Part shown: positions 1 through 10,500 of the stretch, one piece after another | Layout of the letters: each line of letters opens with the position of its first letter | How positions within the stretch are numbered: the stretch's first letter is position 1 | From: Nemertoderma westbladi | Taxonomy: Eukaryota > Xenacoelomorpha > Nemertodermatida > Nemertodermatidae | DNA: 64,000 nucleotides | Reading direction: 5' to 3' | Assembly (NCBI GenBank): GCA_032718475.1 | Contig: JAUCBJ010007166.1 | Coordinates: 62,001 to 126,000, forward strand | Notes under the pieces: model-generated | Seen by the model: the letters and a program-made list of their open reading frames with translations, nothing else | What the model was told of the DNA's origin: nothing | Database searches by the model: none | Translations under genes and position numbers: made by a program

Positions 1-972
1 ACGTTGTTCCTCCTCGGCTCCGATACGACATCCGCTGCCATCATCCGTAACCTCCGGCTCCTGTTCCTCGCTACAGCAGTCCCCCTGGAGTTCCACCCAG
101 ATGGCGGCCCACAGTTCGTATCCGAGGCCGTGAAGAACTTCCTCAACAACTGGGGGGTTCACTTAAACCCGTCGTCGCCCCACCTACCCCGCACAAACGG
201 CCACGCCGAAGCCGCCGTCAAGGTGATGAAGCGACTCGTCCGGGGCGCCGACCACGACGTCGACCTTATAGCCCAGGGTATACTCGCATTCCGCAACACC
301 CCACGATATGGAGGGCGCTCACCTGCGGAACTCCTCTACGGACGCAATTTCCGGGAAGCTTTGCCCGCCCACTTCAACTCATTCGACCCCAAGTGGAGGA
401 AGAGCTTCCAGGAACTCGACGAGGTTGCCGAACAGACTAAAAGCAACCTCCGCGCAGCCTACGACCTCCGCACCCACCCCCTCCATGTCATACCCGTAGG
501 GACACCCATCCTCGTCCAGGACACTACCACCAAGCATTGGACGGGACGAGGCGTGGTCGTCGAGGCACTGGCGAACCACGACTACATGGTCTGCCAGGAG
601 AGTGGACGCGTCCTGCGGCGCAACCGCCCACGCACCGCCTCGGAAAGTGGACAACCCACTCCCACCCCGATCCTACCCAGCCCTCCCCCGGTTATCCCGC
701 AAATCGCTCCACCCGCTGCCCCAGAGCCCGAGGCCCCTCTGCCAGTGACACCCCCGACCTGGGCCGACATCGCCTCACCGACCCCACCACAACGCGCGGA
801 CCAACGAACTCAATCAAGTACACGCTCTGGGCGCAATATCCGACCCCCCCCCCCCCCCAGCGCTATGGATTCACAGACCCGCTATAGTTGTGAAATACAC
901 AATCGGGAGACAGGGAGACCCATTGAATTATATCTACAATATAAATACTATATTCTTGCTCTAGTGCTGTAA
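1..972 (+). CDS. Ty3/gypsy pol, integrase C-terminal part (5' truncated by window)
   Basis: The reading frame is open from the first base, so the protein begins outside the window. Counting residues from base 4, the end of a retroviral-type integrase core is visible: the catalytic Asp in DGGPQF (residue 33) and the catalytic Glu in NGHAEAAVK (residue 69), with 35 residues between them as in the DD35E signature. The conserved FRNTPRYGGRSPAELLYGR segment typical of Ty3/gypsy integrases follows. The C-terminus is a proline-rich tail (about residues 215-290), part of it encoded by a run of 15 C at 844-858. The protein would insert element cDNA into chromosomal DNA. The N-terminal zinc domain and first catalytic Asp are not in view. 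The stop at 970-972 looks natural, so the visible part may be intact, but the C-run makes the last 40 residues unreliable. Confidence 0.85.
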   Translation, partial: TLFLLGSDTTSAAIIRNLRLLFLATAVPLEFHPDGGPQFVSEAVKNFLNNWGVHLNPSSPHLPRTNGHAEAAVKVMKRLVRGADHDVDLIAQGILAFRNTPRYGGRSPAELLYGRNFREALPAHFNSFDPKWRKSFQELDEVAEQTKSNLRAAYDLRTHPLHVIPVGTPILVQDTTTKHWTGRGVVVEALANHDYMVCQESGRVLRRNRPRTASESGQPTPTPILPSPPPVIPQIAPPAAPEPEAPLPVTPPTWADIASPTPPQRADQRTQSSTRSGRNIRPPPPPSAMDSQTRYSCEIHNRETGRPIELYLQYKYYILALVL

Positions 973-1371
973 AAGCAATCAAGTTTAGCTGTATTGGTAT
1001 CCTAGCACTGTAACTCAGCAACATAGTGTATCGTTGCTAGGCAACCAAAAACAATGCAGGAAAGAAGTATGTGTAGTACTTCTGCTATTTACAGTACACC
1101 TAGGCCTAATGCTTGGTTTGTTCTATTTCCATACTTATATCAACACCATAAATATACGTCATACTAAGTTCACCAAACCCCCCTACTCATATACGTCAGG
1201 CTCTCTACAGGACTCCCAAGTCTTTATATAAATCTGTGGACTTTAGAGAGTGGTCGAGCATTAGCTTACATTTGTCGTGGTTAAAAAGAAGTTGGCACAA
1301 TTTGCTCCAGCAGTCCAGGACATCCAAATCACGTCAATCAATCAATCACGTAGTGGGGCAATAGAGGTGAT
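973..1371 (+). other. 3' flank of the gypsy element, probably including LTR sequence
   Basis: No gene is visible. This follows the gypsy pol stop directly and is therefore likely 3' untranslated region and LTR. It contains a TATA-like TTATATAAA at 1224-1232 and the 13-bp inverted repeat GTTGCTAGGCAAC at 1033-1045. I could not fix LTR ends because no second LTR copy lies in the window. The right border is blurred by the RTE-like remnant that starts near 1372. Confidence 0.4.
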
Positions 1372-3030
1372 GTTACTACTACTACTTGGTCGAGCGAACT
1401 CGGACAGTGGAAATGAGATCCTTCCAGGCTTCCCGATTCTCCATAGTTGTCGCAATTTCGTTTCTCCTAAGTTCAGTATCCCTTTCAAGTTGATCTATAT
1501 ATATTATGGCCAGTCGTCCACGACTACGCTTTCCATGAGTTGGTTGCCAGAAAAGTCGATCTGGTATGACCTCGTCTTTACTTCGCCAGCAGTGCCCACT
1601 GAATCGTAATCTGCGTTCATGGAGGGTGGTTGATACAGGTGGTATTGTACCATAAAGCTTGGCGTTTGTCATGTGTTGTCTCCAGCTGATGTTTAGGGCT
1701 GCCCTTAGTAGTCTTGTGTAGCAACCATCAATTCATTGTTGTTGTGATTTAGTCAGTGTCCAGGTCTCACCCCCATATAAAAATACACTTTCCACTGTGG
1801 CTCGAAGGAACGTAGTCTTCAGGTGCCTGGAGAGATCTGATTCCAGATGGTATCCATTTTTTATGGATGCATATATTTTTTGTGCATCTGCTAGGGTATT
1901 AGAGAGCAGGGCGATGTCATCCGCAAAGTCGGTGTCTGTGACTGTAGTTGCCGGATATCTACTACTTCTGCGTTCTTGAAGTGTGAATCCCAGGTCTTCA
2001 CCCTTTGTGGCCGTCCTCATTGCGTAATGCAGCACAATTACAAATAGTAATGGTGCTAATGTGTCACCTTGCAGTACGCCAGCCAGGATTGAGAAAAACT
2101 CAGTTTCACCATCTGGTGAGAGTACCTGCGCTTCTGTGTCACAATATAACAATCCAATGCCAGCAACAATTACTTCTGGTATTCCATAAGCTCTTAGGAT
2201 TTCAAGCATTTTACCTCTACGGATGGAGTCGAATGCCTTCTTGAAGTCCACAAAAGTCATGACAGCGGGGAGATTCTTTGACTTAATTCCTTCAATCAGT
2301 CTCCGTAGTGCAAGTATCTATTGTTGATCTACATGGTCGAAATCCGTTTTGGCTCTTACTCAGTAGTTTCTCTATGTGAGGCCTAATCCTATATAGAATC
2401 ATTTTATTGTATATTTTGGCAGGTACCACAATCTGACAGATCCCACGATAGTTTGTTGGTATGCCGAGGTCTCCTTTCTTGCGGAGAGGCTTTAGTTGAC
2501 CTTTAGTCCAAATTGGTGGTGGCTTTTCCCCTTTTAACATCCGGTTGCAAACATTCAATAATGGTCTGTTTAGCACTCCGGTTTTCCATACCTCCGCTGG
2601 GATTTCATCTAATCCACTTGCTTTATTATTGGACATGCTTTTTATGCTTCTTTGGAGTTCGGCAGGTGTGAAGTCCCCTGTTTCTATAGGTAGTGTCTTG
2701 TCATATATTTTCCTTGTTGGGCTGACCTCGATGTTTGGTGGCTGCCCAAGCACGTTGCTGAAGTGATTTGTCCACTTCCCAACACGTTCTTCAGGACTAT
2801 CGGCTTTGAGGCGCCCCTTTGCACAACTTTTCCGACCAGATACCTCATTTACAGTTTGCCAGGTAAGTCTTGATTGTTGCTGTATGTGAGCAGTTGTAAT
2901 TGCTTCAGTTTTATCCTGTATGTACTTTTCCTGGCTGATGTTGTAGGCCAATTTAAGATCGTCCTTAGCTTTCTCAACCTTGTTAATGTTTTCGGTTGTT
3001 GGTTGCTCGGTTTTAACTTTGTAGGCTATC
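1372..3030 (-). pseudogene. RTE-like non-LTR retrotransposon remnant (reverse transcriptase and C-terminus)
   Basis: Read on the minus strand from about 3030 down to 1372. An open segment (3030-2292) carries the thumbprint of an RTE-like polyprotein upstream of the RT core (NNKASGLDEIPAEVWK, then NYRGICQIVVPAKIYNKMI, then SQNGFRPCRSTID). A second segment (2260-1733) in another frame carries RT motifs FVDFKKAFDS, GVLQGDTLAP and the catalytic FADDIALLS. A third (1672-1382) holds the C-terminal LRFSGHCWR region. The segments lie in different frames, so at least two frameshifts break the gene. The endonuclease is absent (5' truncated). The 3' end runs into a short AGT-type repeat at about 1369-1386, the kind of simple-repeat tail RTE elements end in. 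The piece appears inserted into the CR1/L2-like remnant that lies beyond 3030. Confidence 0.75.
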
Positions 3031-4071
3031 TTAAGATAGTGATGTGATGTTACTGGGGTCGAATATAGTGCTGTCTTTGAGGTCATCAGCGAAAAGATGA
3101 ATGAGCTGAGTGAGTAGAGTTGAAACATCATCCACACATCCAAGGAACAAGAAAACTCCATCAACACTTCCCTGAGGAACACCGCTGTCAACAGGTAGCC
3201 ACGGTGATGTTTTCCCACTGATGTTGATGACCACGCATTGGTATCTACAAGAGAGAGAAATGCCCGAAACCAATTTAATAACTTGCTGGTTATTCCATAT
3301 TCCAGTATTCCAAGGGCCTGCAATTTGACAATCAGTCTCTGGTGTGGCACTGAATCAAAGACTTTCTGAAAGTCCAAGTATGCAGTGATTACATGCGATC
3401 ATCTAGTACTTTGAACCAATGGAAATGGAAGATACAATCAAGTAGTTGTAGAGTGCATGCTGCATGATCGCCCTTTCTGGAAACCTTAATGGTCATCTAG
3501 GGTATAACAGTATAAGGTTATTTTCCTTCATTTAGCTGTATGTTTCATTGACAACGTTTTGTTCCATAACTTTGCAGACCTCTGATGTTAGACTGATAGA
3601 TCTGAAGTTTTCAAGCAAATATTTACAGTACTACCATTCTTAAATTGTGGAGAAATGTTGGCGAGCTTCCAATTAATTGGTTGGTAGGGCTCCTTCATTC
3701 ATGGAATTATTCAATAATGAAGCCAGGGGTTCAGCAATTGTATCAGATAGTGCTTTTATAACTTGTGGATAAACTTGATCAGGACCAGTAGCATCAGACC
3801 CTCTCATTTCGTTGATTGACTAAAGAACTAATTCATATGTGAAGTTGATGGTAGATATGCTTGAATTAATTTATTGAGAATAGAAAGAAGATGTAAAAGG
3901 CTGAAAGGTCTTCTTTTGTAAATGCAGTATATATGGAAATATTCATTTAAAAGTGCAGCATTTTCGATATCCTGATATCAGCTGTAGCAAACGAACCATC
4001 ATCCTTCCTGAGGCACTGTATTGCTGGTCTTGCCTTTGCCCGTATAAATTTCCAAAAGATTTTGGGGTTAC
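3031..4071 (-). pseudogene. CR1/L2-like non-LTR retrotransposon remnant (reverse transcriptase)
   Basis: Decayed minus-strand reverse transcriptase. From high to low coordinates one can read NPKIFWKFI (about 4065-4030), a NYRPISLTS-like segment (about 3610), a KAFDSVPH-like motif (MDFQKVFDSVPHQRL, start 3377), a GVPQGSV motif and a FADD catalytic box (about 3090), spread over several frames with stops. These are the standard order of motifs in the Jockey/CR1/L2 group. Copy 1 of the LTR element sits directly against its 5' side (target duplication 4067-4071), and the RTE-like remnant interrupts its 3' side. It is not the same family as the intact element at 41-47 kb, judged by eye. Confidence 0.65.
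4067..4071. repeat. Target-site duplication GTTAC, left
   Basis: The five bases GTTAC immediately precede the first base of the 5' LTR and are repeated exactly at 16677-16681 after the 3' LTR. Five-base duplications are usual for BEL/Pao-type integrases. This fixes both ends of copy 1. Confidence 0.93.
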
Positions 4072-5346
4072 TGTAAAAGCTTCTGTGGGATATAACTGGC
4101 CCCTTTGCTTCGCAATCCAGTTTCCCCCCAGGCGCTGGAATACTCTAAAAAGGTTCTCTAACTGTATAAATATTCCCCTCGCCCTCAAGGTACCATTACA
4201 GGTGTTTTAACGGACATAAAAGTCATTTTGCTATATACGTGTTTTAGCGGACATGGTAAGACAAAAAACCTGCAATGCGGCAAATACCTTTCATAGCTTA
4301 GCCGTGATGATTCATATTACGACATCTAACAGCTGGTTGCTGACATGGAAACAGCCATTGGATGCATGGTTCTTTGTTTGGCTTGAGCCAATCAGAGCGA
4401 TTTTTCCTGTCGATGTGTAGCTTTTCGGTCGATCATAAGGAGTGTGTTCAGTCTTACTGTTTTTTCTTGATACTTTGTTGTTATTGCTGTCTAGGCCAGG
4501 AACAACGGCTCTAGAATCAATTCGTTTCATACTTTTAGAAGAAACATTGGTAGGCTAAAATTATAGAGCGTATGACTGTTATCTAATCAATTCAATGCAA
4601 TTCTTAACAATTTCATTCACAATTCAATACTTTGTTGTTATTACTGTTCAACATACATTATTATACTGCTATTTACTGTTGTGTTTGGTTGAATATTATT
4701 TGGAGAACATATATAAAGAACCCAAATTTCCCAATTTTCTTGATACACTACAGGTTAGAGAGACGGGTTATATATAGCGATTGCGACTTATATTGTTGTG
4801 GTTTGTAGTGAATTTAATGCTATTTGATAAGCACTACATTGGTCCGTTGCTATTCCCTTTATATATGATAAAATTCATTGACGGTCGGCAAATTAGTGAG
4901 CAGTATTGTGTGTTACCAGTAGTGTGCATGATTGTGATTGATAACTAAGCATTTCCTAAAGAATGCGCCTCATACGTGAATCATAAGCCTTACCGACTTA
5001 CCGTTGTGATTAGTATAAGTCATATCTCTGTTTACTTAGATAGAGCGCCACGTCCTAAAGGAACTGTTAATATTTCCCGAAAGTAAATAATATTAGTCAG
5101 AAATTAATTATTAACGATCAATCGAATAATACAATACAGTAAGCTTCACTGCAATAATAATTTAAGCCGACAGAATCCAGTCTCCCGGGATTATCCAGCG
5201 GGTGAATGGACGCGCACTAGGCTGGCTTCTGCTAATGTTGTGTTTATTGGTATTAAATATTTGTCTTCTTCTAAAGTATATTATAAACCAAAAGACATAT
5301 AAATTTTGGCAGGTTAAACTGCTAAAGGTCTTCAAAAGCGGGTACA
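4072..5346 (+). repeat. Copy 1 5' LTR
   Basis: 1275 bp, start TGTAAAAGC, end GGGTACA. It matches 15402-16676 along its full length with a few substitutions. A TATA box candidate TATAAATA lies at 4165-4172 and a second TATATAAA near 4709. Two small open frames inside (72 codons minus, 60 codons plus) recur in both LTRs simply because the DNA is repeated, and I do not regard them as genes. Confidence 0.95.
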
Positions 5347-5408
5347 ATAACAGTCATTGACTTTATTGCAGTAAGCAATAAAGTTGAAAGTACCGATCGA
5401 CCGGTAAA

Positions 5409-5545
5409 ACCTGAACCGGAACTTCTGTAGGTCAGTAGGCCCAACTGCCAGAACCGGTACTGCGGTAGGTCCGTAGGTCCAACTGCCAGAACTGGTACTT
5501 CTGTAGGTCCGTAGGCCCAACTGTCCTAACCGGTACTTCCAGTAT
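5409..5545 (+). repeat. 38-bp tandem repeats in the leader
   Basis: About three and a half copies of a 38-bp unit of the form AACTGCCAGAACCGGTACT followed by a TGTAGGTCCGTAGGCCC-like stretch, with a few substitutions. Each unit carries an ACCGGT or ACTGGT core. Chance frames through it are not genes. Confidence 0.75.
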
Positions 5546-5639
5546 AAGTACATTAGTATTATTCGATTTTGATTATTGCATACCGGTAGGCTGTTTAAGA
5601 GATTAGGGACTGTACACCCCTTGTTTCTTTTGGAGCTTA

Positions 5640-6230
5640 CTTATTTCTGTTAGTTTTATTTACATGTAAGTTAATATTGAGCTGAAGACGTGTAAGTCTG
5701 CTCAGATTGTTCAGATAATTGTAGGCCGGACTGTTGTCAGATTGTTGTTGGGTTTGGAGAGATTACGGCGTGTGTGGAGTTTGTCCGATAGAGTGCCAGT
5801 TAGTAAGTTGGGGCAGCCATTGCTGTAAGGTCAATCCCCTCTTAAAGAATAAGTCGTACTACCGTGTTAGAACGCATACTAACTAACAATTTTGGAATCT
5901 GCACATACTGTAGTTTATTTAGGCTTGACAGTATTCTGCCAGCGTTTTGGCTTGTGTTTGTTTGTGTGGTCTGTTCAGATACCGTAATAGTTATTACTCA
6001 GATATTTTGTAGGCTGGATTGTTGTCTAGCTATTATTAGGTCTGAAGAGATTGCTGCTTGTGTAGAGTTTGTTTGATAAAGTGCCAGTTAGTAAGTTGGG
6101 GCAGTCATAACTGTAAGGTCAATCCCCTCTTAAAGAATAAGTCGTACTACCGTGTTAGAACGCATACTAACTAACCGTTTTGGAATCTGCACATACAGTA
6201 GTTTATTTAGGCTTGGTGGTAGTCTGCCAG
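5640..6230 (+). repeat. Two copies of a 288-bp tandem repeat in the leader
   Basis: The block starting GTGCCAGTTAGTAAGTTGGG occurs at 5793 and again at 6081. It is followed in both by AAGGTCAATCCCCTCTTAAA and by CGCATACTAACTAAC. The period is 288 bp. The same duplication, with a period of about 289, is present in copy 2 at 28.99-29.6 kb, so it predates the split of the two subfamilies. Confidence 0.85.
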
Positions 6231-7230
6231 CATTTGGTCTGTATTTTGTTTGAGTATTCAGTACGGGTAGCGTAATATTTATTATTCAGAGTTTATGCGA
6301 TTATTCGCAACATTCATGTCCCCAAGTTTATTCCTACAGTAATTGTGTTTGTTACACATCCGTTATAGTTAAATTAACCCCGGTACTACACGGGCTGCTT
6401 GGCGTAGGACAAGACTGGTGACTTTGTGCTCTGGTCACTCCAGCAGATGCCGTGGTTCTTTTAACTGTTCAAGTATATTTAACTACTGATTATTTGTTGT
6501 ACCAGTACTTGTACCTAATTTAGGGTTTAGTGTACAGTGCTTTCCGAAGTAATTAGTGTGTAGGCAGTATATTTGTGTTGTAAAGTGGTTAATAGGCACG
6601 CTGGATCTTGTAGTCCGCGGTAATTAACTTCTAGGTAGGAACACTCCGTGATACATAACGTAGTACCTATAGCGATACGGTTATAGGTCGTCAGGCGGTG
6701 GTATTTTCCTATCTGGACAGTGCAATATATTTACTACTACTTATTATTTTCAAATACCGTAGTACCCTGTCCGTTGTAATAACCAGAAATCTAACCCTTT
6801 GCTAGGCTGGTTTGTAGACTTCCTGTAAAATTACCCTAAAAATTCGTACGTAATATTTTTGTTGTGTTTAATTAGAGAATTAATCTCACCCGTATCGTAA
6901 GTAATTTGTAGTATTAAGTAACTTAGGTAAATTAGAATTATCTGTTTTAGTGTCCCATAGGTAGCACTTCACTGAGAGCGCACAGCTTCTGTGTAGTGAC
7001 TTCCCCCAGAAATAATAACATTTATTTCAAATATTGACAAAACCCTTTTTAAACGGGTATATATATATTATAAATCAACTCAAACGATTTATAAATAGTA
7101 GGCCTGCCATACAACAACTAGGTCTCAAAATCAGTTGGACTACTGCTTAAATAACGGTAACAAAGTAAGTTAAAGTAACCAAGTAATCCTAAAATATTCA
7201 GAAAATCAATTATTCTAAAATAATTGACAT

Positions 7231-7510
7231 ACCGGTATTTATCATAGGCTTATTATATTTATTTCTATAAATTTGAGCTGAAATCATACCGGTATTCTGT
7301 AATAATTCTAGTTCATAATTATACTTATATATACTACAAGTGTAAGCTCTATACCGGTATTCACGATAGGCCTATTATATATTTATATATATTTGTGCTA
7401 AATTTATATACCGGTACTCTGTGACAAACCTAGTTTACAATACTTATATATATTATAAGTGCATACCGGTATTCTAATATACTGCAATAAATTACCGGTA
7501 CTAGGCCAAC
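7231..7510 (+). repeat. About 122-bp tandem repeats with ACCGGTAT cores
   Basis: ATACCGGTATT followed by a WTCAYRATAGGCYTATTAT stretch occurs at 7231 and 7353, with further ACCGGTA cores at about 7290, 7424, 7466 and 7494. It lies directly upstream of the gag start and has a counterpart in copy 2 at 27.9-28.17 kb. Confidence 0.7.
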
Positions 7511-7580
7511 GGTCATACTGAATTACTAGACTTGCTTTAACTGTAACTATAGCAGTAGGCATTCAACTGTATAGCTAAAC

Positions 7581-10500
7581 ATGTCTGACACTCAGCAAAA
7601 CCTGTCAGACAGTCTAATCGATACAACCATCTGTGACACAGATAGGAGTGTGGAGCGTTTAAGAAAGGAGTTCAGCTCACCTCCTACTGAAAGAAAAGTC
7701 ATCCCTCCAGTAGTGATATCGGACCCTAAGCTAATCCAACACCGTAGGTCTATCATCGGCACTCGGGCCCAAGTCAAACGGAACCAGGAAGCAGCTGGCC
7801 CACAGCAGCAACAGCCTAGTCAAGAAACTTGTTCCCAGCGATCAGACAGCTCCAGTAGTTCGGATACTGTCGAACTGACCCCCGAACGCGGATTGCAGAT
7901 GACGACTAAAGCCTACTCGGACCCCCTTCTCACCCTTCCTGCCGCAGTGCTAACAACTATATTGATTGCGGTGGAGGAACATCAAGCAGATTGGGCGAGA
8001 AATAAGCGAGCGACCCAAGATGATTATGCGGGATACGCCAGGGAAGAATTGATGTCTATTGTCGAGTCACAATGGAACTTTCCCGGACCCGGACTCCCGT
8101 TAGATCTGTCCGAGGCTACTTGGGAAGATATACACAGGATGGGAGTGGCTAAAGATACGATGGATCCAGCTGTTTGGAAGAGGTCGGCAGCAGGATATGT
8201 GCAGGGATTCTTCGGCTCCTTAGAGAGATTAGAAGAACAACTGTTTCGACAACCCCAAGGACCTCAAGAGCAGGAAGAACTGCTATATCAAGTACGCGAA
8301 AGAACCCTACGCATTCGACTAATCCTATCGGCTTTTGAGGAAACTTCCAAAAGAAGACAGGACACGTCGCTGCAGGTTGCTGTCAAAACTTGGTTCCAGC
8401 GGGTAGGTCTCCAAGTGCAAGAAACAGACCAGTGGAAATCCCAGCTGTCTGAGAGACTAACTCATGAAGAACCAACCGATGCCACCCTTTCTCAAGTGGA
8501 AGGCGAAGAGACCTCAGAGAAACCACGAACGAGAGACACCATCGACATTTATCTGTCCGACTATCAGCGATTCCTAGGAGACGAAGAGTTGAGGAGACGG
8601 CTGTCTGGACTTTCCCCCAATAGTGAAGGAACTCAGCGTGTGTTAGACTCAATCGATGCTGAAATGTTAGCTGCTAACCAAGCTGAGTTTGATGAAAAAC
8701 TCCGCCTCACTAGAGTCCAAGAAGAACTAGTAAAGAAAAAACGGATAGAGGACCGAAAGGCAGCTGCAGTAACAGCGGCAATGGCCGAAGTGGAAGCAGA
8801 AAGAAAGGCAGCTGCAGTAACAGCGGCGGCAGAAGCAGCAGCAGAAAGAGTAACAGCGGCGGCAGAAGCAGAAAGAAAGGCAGCGGCGGCAGAAGCCGAA
8901 GCAGAAAGAAAAGTGACTGGGGCAGCAGCAAAGGCAGTGGCAGAAGCAGAACGGAGAGCCTCTGAGGAGACTGCCCAACTGGAGTTGGAAAATCTGCAAG
9001 AGACGCAAGACAACATAAATAAACAGTTAACTGCTAGTCACATGCAGATGATGAGAAAATCTACTCCCAAACGCCAGGGATATACGTCATCGGAGGAAAG
9101 CGAAACCACCGATCCTGAAGGCGGAGGAAATAGATCTCGTCTAAGTCGGCGTAGAAAAACATCTTACCGTCACAAATTGCCTGATTTGCCCCCAGCTGTT
9201 AGAAGAAAACTAGCTAGCACAGACTTAAGTAGTATAGAACCTACAGATCAAATTATTAAGGTCAAAAGACTCCCTACTATAGTTGATGAGCCTGAAATAA
9301 TTAGGCCTGTCGTTCCCAAAGTCACACCTGTGCTAGAGACCCCTGTACTTCCAGAGCTTAACTCTAAGTTCCCTTTACACAGTACTACACTGCCTGTACC
9401 CGGTAGAACAGTCCATGAGAATATTCCTGTCCTGGAAGCTGAGAGAGAAATCAAAGATTTGTCTCCCGTCGTCCCACGTCAGCCCGCTACAATGTTGGCG
9501 ACTCCCGCTTCGGCGGTTGAGTGGGTAGAGGAGGGACGGCGGGGGATGAATCTCCTGCTCGGACAGATGCAGGAGACTGTCCACCAGCTTAAGGGAACAG
9601 TAAGGGAAAGTAGGGCCGAATTGCAAGAAGTGCAGCAAAGTATCGCGCTAGAACGCGACAAATTAGTCAATATACAAAAGGGAATACCAATACCCCCTGT
9701 AACATTGTGTCAACCTGTTAGGTCTGAAGTATTACATGCGCAAGGTGTGGAGCCTACACGCATCTATACTGCTAGTGAAGTTGAAACTCCTATAGCAAAC
9801 CCTATTAAGGGTGATTATAGACCTGTTATTAATGATATTCCCTATAGACCTGATAATGATCCGAGAAATTTATATACCGATAATTCGATATTAAATAACA
9901 CGATGGCCCAAGAAAGCTTTACGCGGCAGATGGCTAGAACAGAAGCCCTCCAAGCGGTCAAAGTGGGAGAGATCGTCAAATTCAATGGAGATGAGATGAA
10001 ATGGTTACCTTTCAACGAATATTACAAAGATAGTATACAAAACTCTGTACTATCTAACGAAGAGAAACTTAGGTTCCTCATCAAGTGCTTGGAAGGACCT
10101 CCCAGGTTAATGGCGTTAAAGTTTATTGGACATCCAGATGGATTAAGACAAGTTTGGGATACATTAAACATCAGGTATGGTAACAAAGATAACATAGCTA
10201 AGTATTTGTATGCAAAATTAGTAGCCCCCCGACACTTCCTTAGTAGCGGGATTATAGAGTTTTCTGATGAAATTCAGGAGATCTGTAGACAATTGGACTG
10301 GTTAGGTAAGTCTCATGAATATCAGAGTTCAATGGTTATTGGAGCAGTAGTCTCTACTTTACCAAAGGGTGGAGTATGTACACGCTGGGACAAGAAAGTG
10401 TTGTACATGAATGAACAACAACGACGAAGTCCTACTATGGCTGATCTCATGTCCTTCTTAGATGGTGAGGTAAAACTACAACTCATCAAGCAGTCCAGAG

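Larger units (their letters stand above)
5347..7580 (+). other. Copy 1 leader (5' untranslated region)
   Basis: A 2.2-kb region without a convincing gene between the 5' LTR and the gag start. The bases just after the LTR do not show the TGG that would pair with a tRNA 3' CCA end, so no primer-binding site could be named. A conserved block TTGCAGTARGCAATAAAG lies about 20 bases inside and recurs at the same place in copy 2. The rest is mostly three sets of tandem repeats (listed separately) and AT-rich DNA with many ACCGGT palindromes. Confidence 0.7.

Noticed and set aside
4312-4777. 72- and 60-codon frames repeated in both copy 1 LTRs, and similar pairs in copy 2 LTRs
   Set aside because: They recur only because LTRs are duplicated; the frames are not conserved between the two subfamilies.
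8633-9016. Minus-strand frames over the gag Ala/Glu repeat
   Set aside because: Antisense of a repetitive GC-rich coding stretch; no counterpart start or motif.
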